Of a stretch of DNA of 64,000 nucleotides, positions 1 to 12,954 are shown in pieces. The notes under the pieces were generated by a model. The model was not told where the DNA came from, ran no database searches, and saw nothing but the letters and a program-made list of their open reading frames with translations. Numbering within the stretch: position 1 is the stretch's first letter; each line of letters begins with the position of its first letter. This DNA comes from Saururus chinensis. Taxonomy: Eukaryota > Streptophyta > Magnoliopsida > Piperales > Saururaceae. The stretch lies in assembly GCA_035235625.1 (NCBI GenBank), contig CP141150.1, positions 11,160,001 through 11,224,000 of the forward strand. Direction: 5' to 3'. The position numbers were made by a program, and so were the translations under genes.

Positions 1-2354
1 CGGTACTCTCCCCAAATCCACATCAAACCTCTCCTATCATCTTGAATCCTTAGCATTTGGAAGAAATCAAATCCACGGAGCCAGCCCTTCGGGAATTGAA
101 AACCTTGTACAGTTGCAGTTATTAAGTTTGGACAATAACCATCTGACCGGTGAAATTCCTGCAACAATTGGAAAGCTTCATCAGCTTGTAGAGGTTTACC
201 TTGGTGGAAACAAGTCGTCCGGTAAAATTCCAGATGACATTGGCAACCTAACTCAGTTGGCTAAACTTTATATAGAAGGTAATCAACTCCAAGGGCAAAT
301 CCCATCCAGCCTTGGGAATTGTAGAGGTATCTTACGTATTGGCCTTTCCAGCAACACGCTCAGCGGTAAGATACCGATGACCTTGTTCAACCTCTCTTCT
401 TTGACGGATCTCGCAATGGACGGCAATTTGCTAACTGGGCCCATACCATCGAAAGTGGGTAACTTGAAGTTTCTTATTAGTTTTTATGTCTATAACAATC
501 ATTTGTCAGGAGATATCCCAATAAATATCGGTGATTGCTTTATGCTGCAAAGACTATTCATGCATAACAACTCCCTCAGTGGAAGTATTCCTCCTTTGTT
601 AGCTTGTGTGAAAGGTATGAAGCAGCTAGATCTTTCACACAACAATTTGTTTGGGAATATTCCAGAATTTCTCTCCAAGCTCAATGATATAGATTATTTG
701 AATATCTCTTGTAACAATTTTGAGGGAGAAGTACCCACGGGCAGGAATTTTTAGTAATATAAGTGTTATTTTTTTAGATAGAAATCCCAAGTTATATGGT
801 GGTATAGCACAATTGCACTTGGTCCCTTGTCAACCAAAACTTATCAGCCAAGGCAGAAAATCTCTTTCTATGAAAGTAAAATTATCAATTGTTGCTTCTA
901 TTATTGGTGCTTTGATAATATCTTGCCTACTCATATTATGTAGAAGAACACAAAATAGGAAGCATCATTCCTCCTCTTCTTCCTTAATCGATTTACATTT
1001 TAAAGTCTCCTACATAGAGCTCCTCAAAGCAACAAATGGTTTTTCTTCCTCAAATTTAATTGGCGCAGGGAGCTTTGGCACTGTATATAAAGGATTTTTG
1101 CAAAACTATTAAGCCATTGTTGCCATTAAGGTACTTAATCTTGACCAAGACCATGCCATGAAAACTTTTATGGATGAATGTGGAGCTTTACGAAATATTC
1201 GTCACCGCAATCTTGTTAAGATTTTAACTTCCTGCTCAAGTTCAGATTTCAAAGGTAGAGATTTTAAAGCTTTAGTATTTGAGCTTATGTCTAATGGAAG
1301 TATTGAGCAGTGGTTGCACCAGCAAATGCCTGGCAATGATTCACCTACATATTTGGGCTTTAGTAAAAGATTAGATGTGGCCGTTGATGTGGCTAATGCC
1401 TTGGATTATCTTCATAATCAGTGTGAACCTCCAATTGTTCATTGTGATCTAAAACCAAGCAATATTCTTCTTGATGATGATATGGTGGCACATTTGGGAG
1501 ACTTTGGCCTAGCAAAAAGCCTTATAACATCAAGAGATTATTCCTCCTCCCATCAAATGAGTTCCTCAGTTTTGAAGGGTTCAATTGGCTACATTGCCCC
1601 AGGTAAATATTTCTCTACCTTTGACTATTTAAATATGACATAATGTATGGATCGTACACAAAGATAGAAAAGGCATGTCCTTCTGCAAAATTTTAAATGT
1701 GATGGCATGACCTCTCTAATGGGGTAAGTATTTTCATATCAAACTTGGTCTTTATTGGGCCAGTTCTAGTCTAAGGTATCATACATGAAAAAGACATTGC
1801 CTTATTCATAGCCAAACCAATCTTATATTTCATATGATCTTAAACGTCAATAGTTATTTGCTTTTTGCTAGATAACATAAATAGTTATTCTTCATCTTTG
1901 TAGAAGCAAGATTCCAACTACAAATACCTCACATTTTTTTTAAATGGGCTTCTTTGTCTTATTCCGTTATTGTTTGTAAATCATAATGCTAGAATATGGT
2001 ATTGGAAGCACTGTGACTACTCATGGGGATGTGTACAGCTACGGAATTATTTTGTTGGAGATGATTACAGGGAAGAAGCCAACTAATGAAATGTTTAGTG
2101 AGAATCTAAATCTACCAAAATATGTGAAGATGGCTATTCCAGAAAGAGCAATGGAAATTGTTGACCCTCTGATCCTCCTACATGAAGATCGAAGAGAAAA
2201 TGATAGATTGATAAATTGCTTAGTCTGTGTGGCCAAAATGGGAGTTGTCTGCTCAGCCGAGAACCCAAAAGAGAGAATGGATATGAAAGACATCTGCAGA
2301 GAATTGATGAAAGTGAGGGGAGTATTTCATGAGACAAATAATCAGAATCACTAA
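1..2354 (+). pseudogene. LRR receptor-like kinase (LRR-XII, EFR/Xa21-like), broken, 5' end outside window
   Basis: The open frame already runs at base 2 and encodes about nine leucine-rich repeats (LxxLxLxxNxLxGxIP) up to residue EGEVPTG. A one-base insertion near 738 then sends it to TAG at 752-754, while the next frame carries on with GIFSNISVIF. A transmembrane helix follows (about 883-945), then a glycine loop (GAGSFGTVYKG, about 1065-1097). An in-frame TAA at 1110-1112 interrupts just before VAIKVL, which holds the ATP lysine. The catalytic loop reads HCDLKPSN, so this is a non-RD kinase as in innate-immune LRR-XII receptors. GDFGLAK follows. An intron 1603-1992 (GT-AG) splits the Glu codon of GYIAPE, the usual LRR-XII intron position. 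The last exon 1993-2354 carries the C-lobe and ends at TAA. Family members sense microbial ligands at the plasma membrane. Two independent lesions make this copy a pseudogene unless the assembly is wrong there. Confidence 0.9.
1603..1992 (+). other. Intron of the LRR receptor kinase pseudogene
   Basis: 390-bp AT-rich intron, donor GTAAAT after the first base of a Glu codon and acceptor CTAG before AATATGG. Joining the flanks restores GYIAPEYGIG, the activation-segment end of the kinase, with phase 1. Reading through the donor reaches a stop at 1641-1643. Confidence 0.85.
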
Positions 2355-3645
2355 TAATTGAAGTCAAGGCTATGGAGAAGATCTTACGATTATAAGTTTG
2401 TATTTTATGATGAGTTTGTATTTTAAATTATCTTGTTAAATGTCTCAAAAACATATTGTGTCCATGTTGGGTGGTTATTCATTGTTAATTATTAATTCTA
2501 GCCATGAAAATAAGGGGGTGTGTAAAAATTGTGATCATTTATATGAAGTTATGTACTAATATTTGAATGCCTAGTGAAGATCATAAGATTTTCAATTATG
2601 CGAAGAACTTGATGGAGTGGTTTACTACATAGCTCTACCTCATTATGAAGACCATAAAGTCATTCCCCACTACACTAGAGTACAGGAGCGAACTAAGACA
2701 AGAAAATGGGTTTGCAAGTCAATTACTTGAATTAGTTATAGAATAACAACTAACACAATCTATATTTACTTATCAAAAGAAAGTTCAACTAGTGCAATGC
2801 TTCTATATAATACCTAGAATAGCAATGTTATATTATTTCTCACTAATCAAATAGATACCAAAAACTGCCCATGTCTTTTTTGGGAGATACAAAATAGTGG
2901 CTGAAAGCAGCCTTGTGTTACAACTCCTAATTTAAAGAAATTGCATAATTCATTAGGTGTGATTTTTTCCAATCATTTGGATGTGCATGAACATTGCTAT
3001 TTGTCGTGGCAACAAACTATCTACATGGTTCATGCTTGACACAACTAAGTTGGGGCATCGTTTCAATCATGTGGGCCGCAATCCATGCAAGTGGAAAAAC
3101 TGCATGCAACAAATTTTGGCTTTTGCCACAAATCAGTGAATCACCTCGTAGAAAAAGCACAACAATTGTTGCAAATGACCTTTTGCAATGAACTTTCAGT
3201 TGTCGCAAATTAATCATCCCAAAAAAAAATTTGTGAAGACAAATTTTGTCTCTAAAGAGCATGATACCTTGCAAAATAATATTTTTTTCCTAAAAATTAA
3301 ATAGAATTTACTATTTGTGAGATTGTCATTGAAAAAATAAAAATTATATATCCATTATATTTTGCATTAAAATATATTCGACTCAAAAAAATTTCCAACA
3401 AATAAAAAGTTTATAAAAAACTATAAAAGTCAATTTGAGGTACTATTTGTGAACACATAAATTCTTCGCACAAAGTGATTACAACATAAAAAAATTACTT
3501 TGAAGGTTTGTGTGAGGGTTAGCATCATATCAAGAGTGTACAACTCTTACTCAAATATGATAATTAGATTAAAAAAATGGAATAAATAATCTAATTAAGA
3601 CAACTACTTGATCAATTTGGCTTGAATTTAACTAGAAATAAAACC
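2355..3645. other. Non-genic AT-rich sequence downstream of the kinase
   Basis: No coding exon was recognised. About 3010-3260 is rich in words such as GTTGCAAA and TTGTCGCAAA. It shares TTTGTGAAGACA with the sequence near 20195, so it may be a decayed DNA-transposon end (CACTA-like subterminal repeats are one option). This is weak evidence. The left end of LTR remnant H may lie close to 3550-3645 but could not be fixed. Confidence 0.35.
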
Positions 3646-3650
3646 CAATG

Positions 3651-6600
3651 TGCATGACCCGGATTTTTAAAAAGCACGAACAGTAAGTAGCGAGAATTTT
3701 TTTTCTTTAAATAGAAAACAAACCCTTCGATTAAATATCCAGGTCATGATAACTGGGGTTCACAAATACAAATATCAAATCATATGATATTATTTAACGT
3801 CTGAAAATTCATAAAGACTAGCTCATCCATCTAAGTAGAAGTTTGTCACCCGTCTGAAAATAAATAACAAGTTGACTCTCATGCTTAAGGTACACTTACG
3901 TACCGGAGTTGCAGAAATGCGGAAACCTCTTGTGCTCGCCTGCCTTGGTCTCACTTGTTGTCGCCTGGAGAATCTGCAACAAAGCAAACCAAACAATAAC
4001 CACAATGGAGCATCTCCGCCTTCAGGAGAAGAGCTTCCAAAGGACAAAAGGTTTTATTAATATTTTTCGGATAGGGCCAATATCACCCGATGTTAGTTGC
4101 CTACATACTCATCAGACAACATCTCCAAAGTTTCCAACAAGATCGGATCCAAACGTAGTTTTGCCTAATACTACACTATACTAAGAAGCAGAGCATCACA
4201 CATGCAATGCTTATGTATGTTCAAGCAACCAACATTTTATGCAAGTCCTTTAATCGTTCCACTTGTTCTAATTAAACAAGCAATATCAATCAATGTTATT
4301 AATTATCTCTAGAACCATTGTTCGATAATTAATATTCTCGTCTAATCCCAATGACAGACAGACTCATCAGATGTCAACCTAAGTGACAAATGACAACGAA
4401 ACACCTTGGAATCTACCAGGAAGTGTTATCTCCCAACCTAGCCCATAAGGACCTAACCGGAGTGGAAGGGCATGGCCCACAACTGCACCTGAACAGAAGT
4501 GGTCAGAGACGCCAACCAAGCAGGATGTCAGCGACCCTAAATGTGTGTACACTAAGTGATCCTCAATAGACCAGTGTGAGCCCGGCTTACATAGAACTCC
4601 CTCCAATGGGGAGGTGCAACTATACGGTCAAATCAGCGGCTCCTCAATAGAGCTAAAACTTAGGAAACTATTCTGAACCCTATCTTGCTCATCTATAAGA
4701 CAGGATTCCGAATGACTATCCCAAACCCAATTAGTCCCTTCTAGACTAGGGCCTAAAACTCGAAACTGCCATCAGTTCATCAACCAATGCTTATCGTCAG
4801 GTCAAAGGCTTTGTTTGCTGTATGAACTAGTCTCATACCCCTCTAAGGTATTTTAGTGTTTATCTTGATTAGGTGTTTTCGCCCAATCTAAAGCTTTCAA
4901 ACCCCATTAATTAATCTTTTAATAATCTTAAGCTAGTGATAAGTTACTATCACAACATCAATATCAAAAATTGAAACAAAGAACAACATAAACAATTAGA
5001 ACCACAAAGGTCCAAGCGTATCATAATATCAATAATAAAATTCATTAATGATATAAGAATTATTCGACCTCTCATGCCCTAACCCTCCTTGGGTTATCTT
5101 AATAAATCTTTATGAAACTGGTTGTAATGCACCTAAGGGAATTAGAGTAATTATCCAACATTAGATACAATCCTCTCTGTACTCGGGTAAGTCTTTAACC
5201 TCTCAAAAGGTTTCAGTATCACATTGGCCCGCTAACAACATCCACGCGAATGCCTTAATGATATCCAATAGGTCCAAAATTGAACTCAAGCATACTACTT
5301 GACTTCATGGACTCTGTGTAATTTTCCTGGCATGTGATGGGGTCGTGAACCCCTTGAACTGACCCAGGTTTATTTAATAGTTTACGATTAAACCAAAGGG
5401 CAAAAAGGTCAATTTCCCATTCAATGGATTTTTCCTCACCAAAAGCTATGGCCTATAATTTGGTTACCCATTAAACTCTCACTAAGAATTTTTCCAATTT
5501 TTAGATCCACTCATATGACCCTGAACCAGAGCCTCGAACTTGGGTAAGTTAATATTGTACGATAATTAACTAACAAGGGTACAAAGGTCATTTCACAACC
5601 TCTGAGATTTTTACCTAAGCTGAAACTTCGTCAGAATACTCTCACACCTCTCAAGGTATAACAATAATTTTCTAGGATTTATTTGACAGATTTATCCCCA
5701 TGAACCAGACCTGGTTCACCCCCTTCTCTGCATATTTTTTTAAAAACATTAGACCCAAACTGGGTCTGGGAAAATGAGATTCAGGTCGATGACCCGCAAC
5801 GTGGGTCGTCTTCCCTCCGTCCGGCCAGAGGCGAAACGCCTCTGGAAAAGCCGCCCCTGGCCACCACGGCCGAGCAGCGGGCCTGGCTCCTCCAGATGGC
5901 CGCCAGTCGTCGATGACAAAGGGCCTGGCCCCCGCCACCGCCCAATGGTTGGCCGGCGCCGAAGATGGCTCAATTTATTTATTTTTTACTGTGCGGCAGC
6001 AGCAGAAGCCGCCACCGCCGCGGCTAAGGCCAAGATCGGCACACCCCTCCAGACATGGGTCCAGCCACCAGTGGTCAACCGGTGGCCAGCCGGTGACTGG
6101 TCCACAGTCAGGAAATAAACAACACTTAAATTAAATTATGTGAACAGTTATTGCAGATATCACTATTCACATAATTTACAAAATGATTTATATTACAATA
6201 ATGAAATAACTCTAATTTTGACTTAAAATCCTACCTCGAAAGCCAAGTTGTCATCAATCCACCATTGCCAACTCTTCACCAGAATTTCGTCAAAAAATTC
6301 CATCATCGCCTCTTTCCCGTTCGCTTAGCGATCAAAAATTCCCCCAAAAAGCCCTAATTACTTCTTTTTATGGGCATGGGATTAGGGCTCCTAATCCCAT
6401 GAAAAATGGGGCTAAAAACTCTTCAATTCAACAACCAAATTGGGCCTAAAAACATAATTTGGAAATACTAATTGATCGGGCCCGAATAATGACTAAAACG
6501 GACAATTCGCGCATCCAATTCGGGTAAAGGGGCCCTGCATGATATGTTCAACTTCAAACAGTCGTATCTCCTTCATCCGGACTCCGATTCGCGCGTTCTT

Positions 6601-6761
6601 CATGGCATTTCAAAGCTCTTTCTGTCTACTTTCCATCCATACAGATTTCAGTCACCAGTTTTAACCATTGATTAATTTATTCTAATGAGAAGTTCAAGGG
6701 GTCCAACACCCTAATTTCCCATGGTTAACTTCGGGAATTTAGAAAATTCCCGGACATTACA
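3651..6761 (+). mobile_element. Solo LTR A (3.1 kb) with perfect 5-bp TSD
   Basis: Starts TGCATGACCC, ends CCCGGACATTACA (TG...CA), and is flanked by CAATG on both sides (3646-3650 and 6762-6766). This is the 5-bp duplication made by LTR-retrotransposon integrases. Its 5' 600 bp and 3' 230 bp match element B at 21048-24918 in the same orientation. No coding domain, primer-binding site or internal LTR repeat was seen, so a solo LTR is the best reading; a non-autonomous element with unseen structure is the alternative. The middle has a GC-rich block (5780-6115) that differs from B. The short ORFs in it show no recognised protein domain. Confidence 0.8.
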
Positions 6762-7154
6762 CAATGTGTGTGTGTTGTGCACGATGATTATACTCTACTT
6801 CGGGATAAGAAGTTATCGCTTTTTGAAGTTAGAATTGTATTTGAATAAAATAATAATAAAACATTAAAGAAAAGACGGAATAGATGACATCAATAGGAGC
6901 CAAGCCAAGCTTGCAATGCACCGCGCCACACAATCATGACCGTCTGTGCAATGCGGGGCCGCACGATTGTGCAGCTAAGCGTGTAACACGCATGGGACAT
7001 GCGTCAGATGCGTGCATTGTGCATCTCACTGATGCGGGCATCATGCACGCGTCAGTCGCGCCAACCACGTGATGCAGGCCAATCAGTGTGTGACACGTGG
7101 AACACATATGTGGATGCATATCTCTTTTCCTTTGTACGCTCGCACGCCTTCCAC

Positions 7155-7162
7155 TATAAATT
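7155..7162 (+). promoter_or_regulatory. TATA box of LTR remnant H
   Basis: CTATAAATTCC preceded by ACGTG-containing sequence within about 60 bp and followed by an unstructured leader. It fits the U3/R boundary of an LTR promoter. Sequence only; no evidence of activity. Confidence 0.4.
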
Positions 7163-7239
7163 CCAATTTCCACCAAAACTTCCGGAGGAGTTTCCGGAGT
7201 CGTTCTAAGTCCATTTCCGTCCATTAAAAAAATATTATT

Positions 7240-7770
7240 AGCTAATTCAAGGATGTTCTATGCAATGGAAGCATCCTTTCCTCGATTTGGTGACTTTATA
7301 AGGGGGAAACACCTCAGGGTAAGAGGAGACTCTACCTATCACCCTCGAGCACTGAGGAGAGAGAAGTGGCCCAGAATAATAGGGGGCTTCATCCTCTATC
7401 GTTGGGCCACCACGATGGAAGTGGCCTAGAGTAGGGGAGGCTCCATCCTCCACTGAAGTGTCATGCGATGAGAGAAACATCCCTGGACTAAGGGGAGGTT
7501 CTATCAGTAGCCTACGGGCATCGAAAAAGGAAAGAGTCTTCAGGTAGGGAAAATGTTGTTTGTCACCTACGGGCGTGTAGAGAAAAAATATTTCCCAAGA
7601 AGGGGAAATGTTGTCCATCACCTACAGGTGCAGGAAGAGTGAAACATCTCAAGTTAAGAGGAAATTATGTTTGCAACCTAAGAAATGTTCTAGAGCTAGA
7701 GGAGATTCTGCCCACCATCTTTGAACCTGAAAGGGAGAACGCCTAAAGGAAATGACCAACTCCGAATACC
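7240..7770 (+). repeat. Degenerate tandem modules inside LTR remnant H
   Basis: Imperfect repeats of roughly 60-75 bp with recurring words (CACCTACGGGCG, GGGGAAATGTTGT, AGAGGAGACTCT). Further right (about 7870-8050) a different degenerate repeat is built on TATGATCTAA-like words. Both lie between the TATA box and the LTR end. Confidence 0.5.
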
Positions 7771-8541
7771 ACAACTTCCTATACTATAGGGGAGTAAGCA
7801 TTTCTAACTTTCCAATTTAATATGATTTATATTCATATGTATCTTAATTAGTAATATTAATATATTAATTAAGATATATGATTTCCTATGATCTGATAGA
7901 TTTTGATTCAATCTACTTTAATATGTTTCGTCTATGTTCAATCCACTATGAAATGTCTTATTTTGATCTTATATGCTTCGATTTGATCTAATATGATCTA
8001 TTATAGTTGGATAAAATCTGATATGATCTGATGGGATCTAACATGACCTAGTTTGTCTCTGTTGTGTGCTCTGCTAAGCTCTGTTATAGAGTGGGATGTG
8101 TGATTCCGCTGATTGATAGACTTCTATTTGACTCCGATGATTTATGAGATTTCCGTCTACTCCAAATGATTTATTCGGATATAAAGTTATATGTAATTTA
8201 ACGTATATGATTTTGTTGTGCTTCATGCATTTAATAGTCATTAGGCAAAACTATGTTTGGATCCGATCGTATGGGAATAACATCGTAGATGATATCCAAT
8301 ATATACTTAGGCAACCAACGGTACAATAATGTTGGCCTAATCCAAATTAGTTATAAACTTAGGTTGGTTCTAACCTACGCGCAATGGAACGCTAAAGTTC
8401 CGTAGTGCGTAGTAGAATGTTATGAGTCTCATACACAGAGATTGCCTCTCCCGGTTGGTTTTGTTTTAAAAATTTTTATTTTATTTGATAAACTCCGATT
8501 TTGTTTTCCAAATAACCCCCAATCCAAGTCGGGGTGTTACA

Positions 8542-9348
8542 ATAGTTCAGAAGAGGATTCTCATGAGTCCACTTCTCTAGAAGAGAACTCAGAGTCTAAA
8601 GTTGATTGTGATGAGTTTAAAAGATTCCTACAACAACTCTTAGTTTTAACTAAGAGAACCAAAAGTCTTGAGAGAGAGTTAAAGAAAAAAGAAGATAAAC
8701 TAGTTGTGTCTTCTTAAGAGACTATTAGGTTAGTAGAGTTGATTAACAAACTTGAAAGAGAAGTGAATGACTTTAAGCAAGACCTAGAAAGTGAGAAAGA
8801 AAAATCTAGTGCTCTCAATAGAGAACTCATGTCCTCTAAAGAGAAATTAGATGGGTTCAAGATTTGGAAAAAAAAGTTGGAGACTATGCTTAGCATAGGT
8901 CAAACAAACAAAATGGATTTAGGTTTTAGGAATTATTTGTCTACCACCATAGCAAAACCTTCTATCTTTGTGAAAGCAAAAGAAAATGTAAAAGAGCCTA
9001 AGATAATGCCCAACCCACCTAAGTCTAGAGTGAGAGGAGGAATGATATGTTCTAGCAATTGTGGGTGTGTATACCATTTTCCATAGTGATACCCATGTTA
9101 GAATAAAATGTCCTAAGAACTACCATTCCAAACATAGGTCAAAGAAGAGTAAGAAGAAGAAGCACGCTACCTCCACTACCCCTAAGCTACCCTACCAAGT
9201 GTATGAGAATAAAATGAAGAGAGTGTGGGTGAAGAAAGTTGATCGTAAAGCCTTTAAGGATCAATTGTATAAAGCAAGTAAGTCCACCTTAGGTTGTCTT
9301 AGGATTAGTTGGCTAGGCAAGGCAAATGAGTCTTACATCTCTAAGTAA
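8542..9348 (+). pseudogene. Ty1/copia SIRE-like gag, C-terminal fragment
   Basis: Reading starts inside NSSEEDSHESTSLEE, an acidic stretch typical of SIRE/Maximus gag. It passes an in-frame TAA at 8715-8717 and continues with a charged coiled-coil region (KLEREVNDFKQDLESEK) and LETMLSIGQTNKMDLGF, a recognisable SIRE motif. The zinc-knuckle area (CxxxCGC...H...KCPK, about 9050-9115) is frameshifted. A lysine-rich basic tail follows to a stop at 9346-9348. Gag would package the element RNA in virus-like particles. The N-terminus is cut off by LTR remnant H. The lineage call is by motif memory and moderately sure. Confidence 0.65.
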
Positions 9349-10356
9349 GAGATTTTGTTTTTGTCCATAATTTAATTCTTTCAATCTTTTGGACACACAT
9401 GTTTTAGTTTTTATCTCATTTTTGTTTTGAATAAAAATATAAAAAATAGAATATGATAAAAAAAATAGTGTAGCTTTTATATGGTTTTGCAATTGCCTTT
9501 GCTTCCATTTTTGATAAAGTTCAGCTCTTGAGATACTTTGATTTGTTGCCAAAAATGTCGTAACTAAGAGAATGTTACACTAAGGAGAGTGAAGATCAAT
9601 TTCATTTTCTTTTGCTTGATGTTGTAATTCTCTGATTTAAAAAAAAACTTACACGGATCATGTTACAACTCAAGTCACTTTTAAGTATGAACATAAAGAA
9701 AAAATTCAGATTAGAGGATCTTTGGTAGATTTCTATTTATAATTCAAAGAATAGAAAATTTCATGTAATGTACTTCAATGTTTCTGAGTCTTATGTATTT
9801 TTATATTTCTCTAGAAAATATAATTGTCCTCATAAAGATGATGGAAAAGTTAGTTCAAGCACTCATCCACTTGACATAGAAAAAATGAATAAAAAATTAA
9901 AAAAATTAATGATGCAAGTAGAGAGGATTCAGATAAAGCCAAGCCCTATAAAAATTATTTTAGAAAAAATATCATACCTTAGAAAAAGGTAGGGGAATGT
10001 TGAATATTAGCTTTTTGATTATTGATTATCTTTTTAGGAAAATAATGTAAATAGATTCTACTTAAAGAGAGTCAAAAAATGTGAAATTAGTCTTCACTAG
10101 GGTCTGAACAAATTTATCTAAATTTGGTTCAGAGCAATCTTATGATATTCAAGATTAAAAGAGACAAGAGTTTACTACATTGGTGGTTTTCTTTAAAAAT
10201 TAATAAAAAGGGATTATTGTGTCAAAAAGAAGAGAATAAAATTGGCAATCACATACCAATGGGGTTAACTGATCTAAGGCAAGTATTTAATGAATATAAT
10301 CTTTGGATGCACTTATATTAAAAGAGAATTGATTAAAAACCATAAAAAAGAGTTCA
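9349..10356 (+). other. AT-rich decayed retroelement interior
   Basis: Lies between the gag fragment and LTR D. Short open stretches are rich in lysine (9768-9992 and 10124-10321), and their continuity with the gag suggests former coding or spacer sequence of the same element. No domain could be identified. The last five bases (10352-10356, GTTCA) are the left target site of D. Confidence 0.4.
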
Positions 10357-11011
10357 TGTAATGCCCGAGATTTTTCATACATTTTCCTTAAAATTCACGG
10401 AAAATTTTTGCAATATAACGTTTGTAAATCGGAGAAAAATGACAAAATCAAAACCTGATAAAACAGTTTATAATTTAAAACACTAAACATCAATTTTCCA
10501 TATAAATATTTCCATCATACGGTCAAACATTGTACGGCCAAAGCAAATTTCCTCAGGCGCTACTTGAAAACACACGTACAACTAAATTGCTATAATCATA
10601 GACTTTAAATACAAATCTCTCCCAGGCATCCCTGAGTACAAGTCCCATAACAGTCCACTGTCTAATCTAACCGAAAGTCCAGAAAGATAAACATCTTAAC
10701 ATCTCGTCTCACCCAATATATTGGATTGTGGCACAAATAAACTCGCAGCGAGTCAAGCATATACCTGAGTCCAAGGGAATCAATCCACCTCAGAAGCGAG
10801 CATCCATCTCCAAGAGCTCTCCATCACAACCTACAAAACCTCCTGTACAATGGGGCTAAAAAGTAGGGTGATGAGTATTTTCATACTCAGTAGGAAAATA
10901 CCCAATAGGGGAAACCAAAATAATGAACTCACTAAGTTCATAAATACATGCATTCATGCAACTCAAACATGAAGCAGATAGGCATATCAATATCATGCTC
11001 ATACGCATACA

Positions 11012-11098
11012 ACCATACCAAATGCACCATCGTGCCAAAGTCGTACCAAATGCACCATTGTGCCAAAATCATACTAAATGCACCATCGTGCCACATTC
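11012..11098 (+). repeat. Three short tandem units in LTR D
   Basis: About 31-bp units built on AAATGCACCATCGTGCCA, three copies with single-base differences. Confidence 0.6.
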
Positions 11099-11524
11099 AT
11101 GCCATCAAATTAAACTTACACAAACTCCCTTATTCAGGGTCTTACAAACTTACTCGTACCACTATATGCTTATACAATATATGCATACTTGTAAGACCTT
11201 ACTCGTACAGCTTACACAAAATCACACGTACTGTCTTACTCAGAAACATACTCTCACAATCGTACTCATACTCATACACTTACAGTCGTGCTCATACTCA
11301 TACTCGTACACATTCTATCGACCACTGAAGCTCATTACTACTAATAAGCTCCAACGTCGAATGGAAAAGAATGCCACTGGGGCAACACCTTAACCTCCGG
11401 GGAGTGACTAGATGACTTTTCCGAAGGTAAGGCACACCTATGCTCATGGGGCATAGGATCAAACAGGTAAAAGTAGATCCATGATACTACTTACCTGAGC
11501 GCGCAAACATAAACACCCACACAT

Positions 11525-11610
11525 AAGGGGTCAAACAGTTGCCCACCATAATGGGTCTTATAGTGCCATAGAATCGCCCACCATAATGGGTCTTATAGTG
11601 CCATTGCCAC
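11525..11610 (+). repeat. Two-copy tandem repeat in LTR D
   Basis: The phrase GCCCACCATAATGGGTCTTA occurs twice about 39 bp apart, followed by TAGTGCCA(T/C) words that recur through 11660. Confidence 0.6.
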
Positions 11611-11667
11611 TCTTGGGCAGAAAATATATAGTGCCACTTGGGCAGAAACATACAGTGCCACTCTTGG

Positions 11668-11930
11668 GTGGAATCATACAACGCTCTCAACATAGCATCA
11701 AACGTCTGGGCTTATACAGCACACAGACCAAATCAAACATACATCGCTCTCAACAAAGCATCAAACATCTGGGCTGCATACAGCACATAGACAAAGTTGG
11801 AAATGTACATCTCTCTCAACAGAGCATCAAACATCTGGGCTTATATAGCACACAGACCAAATCATAAATATATGTCACTCTCAACAGAGCATTAGACACC
11901 CGGTGCTCTATACAGCACACAGACAACATC
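11668..11930 (+). repeat. Four-copy 63-bp tandem repeat in LTR D
   Basis: Units carry CGCTCTCAACA(T/A)AGCATC, then CTGGGCTTATA and CAGCACACAGACCAAATC, with scattered substitutions. The fourth unit is the most divergent. Confidence 0.65.
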
Positions 11931-12639
11931 CCGCAGGATAAACAACATGGCAAGACATGAGAAATGCTCAGCCGACTCATTATCGGCTAGCTCAGACACG
12001 GAACTTAATCCGTCGAACCCTCAGGTCTCAAACTCACAACGTTATCATTAGCTGTGCTTATAATTCAAGTTTGAATTAAGTACATTATGCGGTACAATTA
12101 TACCACACAAGCACTCAAGCATACCGTGCTCCACTGATCAAACCGAAGCTAAGCCAGATCGAAACCCAAGTTCGTCAGGGCAGCAGACTTCACTTAATCT
12201 ATCCACATCATGATCATAACACATCATACATCAAACCCTTACAGTCTTACATACTTCGCCATCCACCTTATGGTCAAATCATCTTACTCTGACATCATCA
12301 AATGAAGCTCCTCAGAGCCAACCCAGTTGTCGCCCCCTTACTTATATCTCACTTGTTATGCTTACTTTTCACTTCATAATTTGTATGTTATGTTTGTATA
12401 ATTATGCACACTCTTACTGTCTGACAAACCTCACCCGTCATACCCATATCTTCTGTCATCCGTCATATGCTTACACATCCATATCCAAATCCAGACAAAA
12501 CCTTTGTCACCTCTTATTGTCCTTCACCCATACCTCTGCCCACATACACTTACACATATCCATAGCATAGGCAAATAGTCATCATACATACGTATGTTTA
12601 TCACACATACATATAACATACACATACTGTCATACATAC

Positions 12640-12954
12640 GTAACTTACAAACATGCTCACTAGCCATCACTAGTGCATACATACACATTTATACATACGT
12701 CAAACATACACGCTAGCCATCACTAGCACATGCATACATACGTCAAACATACATGCTAGCCATCACTAGCACATGCATAATCCATACATACTCCAAACAT
12801 GCACGCTAGCCATCACTAGCACATGCATAATCCAAACATACTTCAAGCATGCACGCTAGCCATCACTAGCACATGCATAATCCGTACATACTCCAAACAT
12901 GCACGCTAGCCATCACTAGCACATGCATAATTCAAACATACTTCAAACATGCAC
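12640..12954 (+). repeat. 52-bp tandem array, left part (split by LTR C)
   Basis: Six or so units with GCTAGCCATCACTAGC, a near-palindrome, followed by ACATGCATAATCC(A/G) and ATACTCCAAACATGCAC. The array resumes at 14492 after LTR C. The last five bases (TGCAC, 12950-12954) are C's left TSD. Confidence 0.75.

Larger units (their letters stand above)
6767..8541 (+). mobile_element. LTR remnant H, right end resolved, left end not
   Basis: Ends CGGGGTGTTACA at 8541, right against SIRE-like gag coding sequence, so it is an insertion into that gag. The expected TSD on the right is ATAGT (8542-8546); a matching left copy was not found. The left part may lie before 3646, with LTR A nested inside. 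A promoter-like TATAAATT lies at 7155-7162, after a CACGTG word and before a T-rich leader. Near 6798-6830 it carries, in reverse orientation, the sequence module also seen in LTRs A, B and C. No coding domain. Confidence 0.5.

Noticed and set aside
5672..6134. ORFs in the GC-rich middle of LTR A
   Set aside because: Low-complexity Pro/Arg/Ala products in both strands inside a non-coding LTR; absent from the related LTR B.
8003..8541. LTR H starting at 8008 after ATAGT
   Set aside because: ATAGT followed by TGG fits by letters, but the sequence runs continuously in the same TATGATCT repeat on both sides, so no boundary is there.
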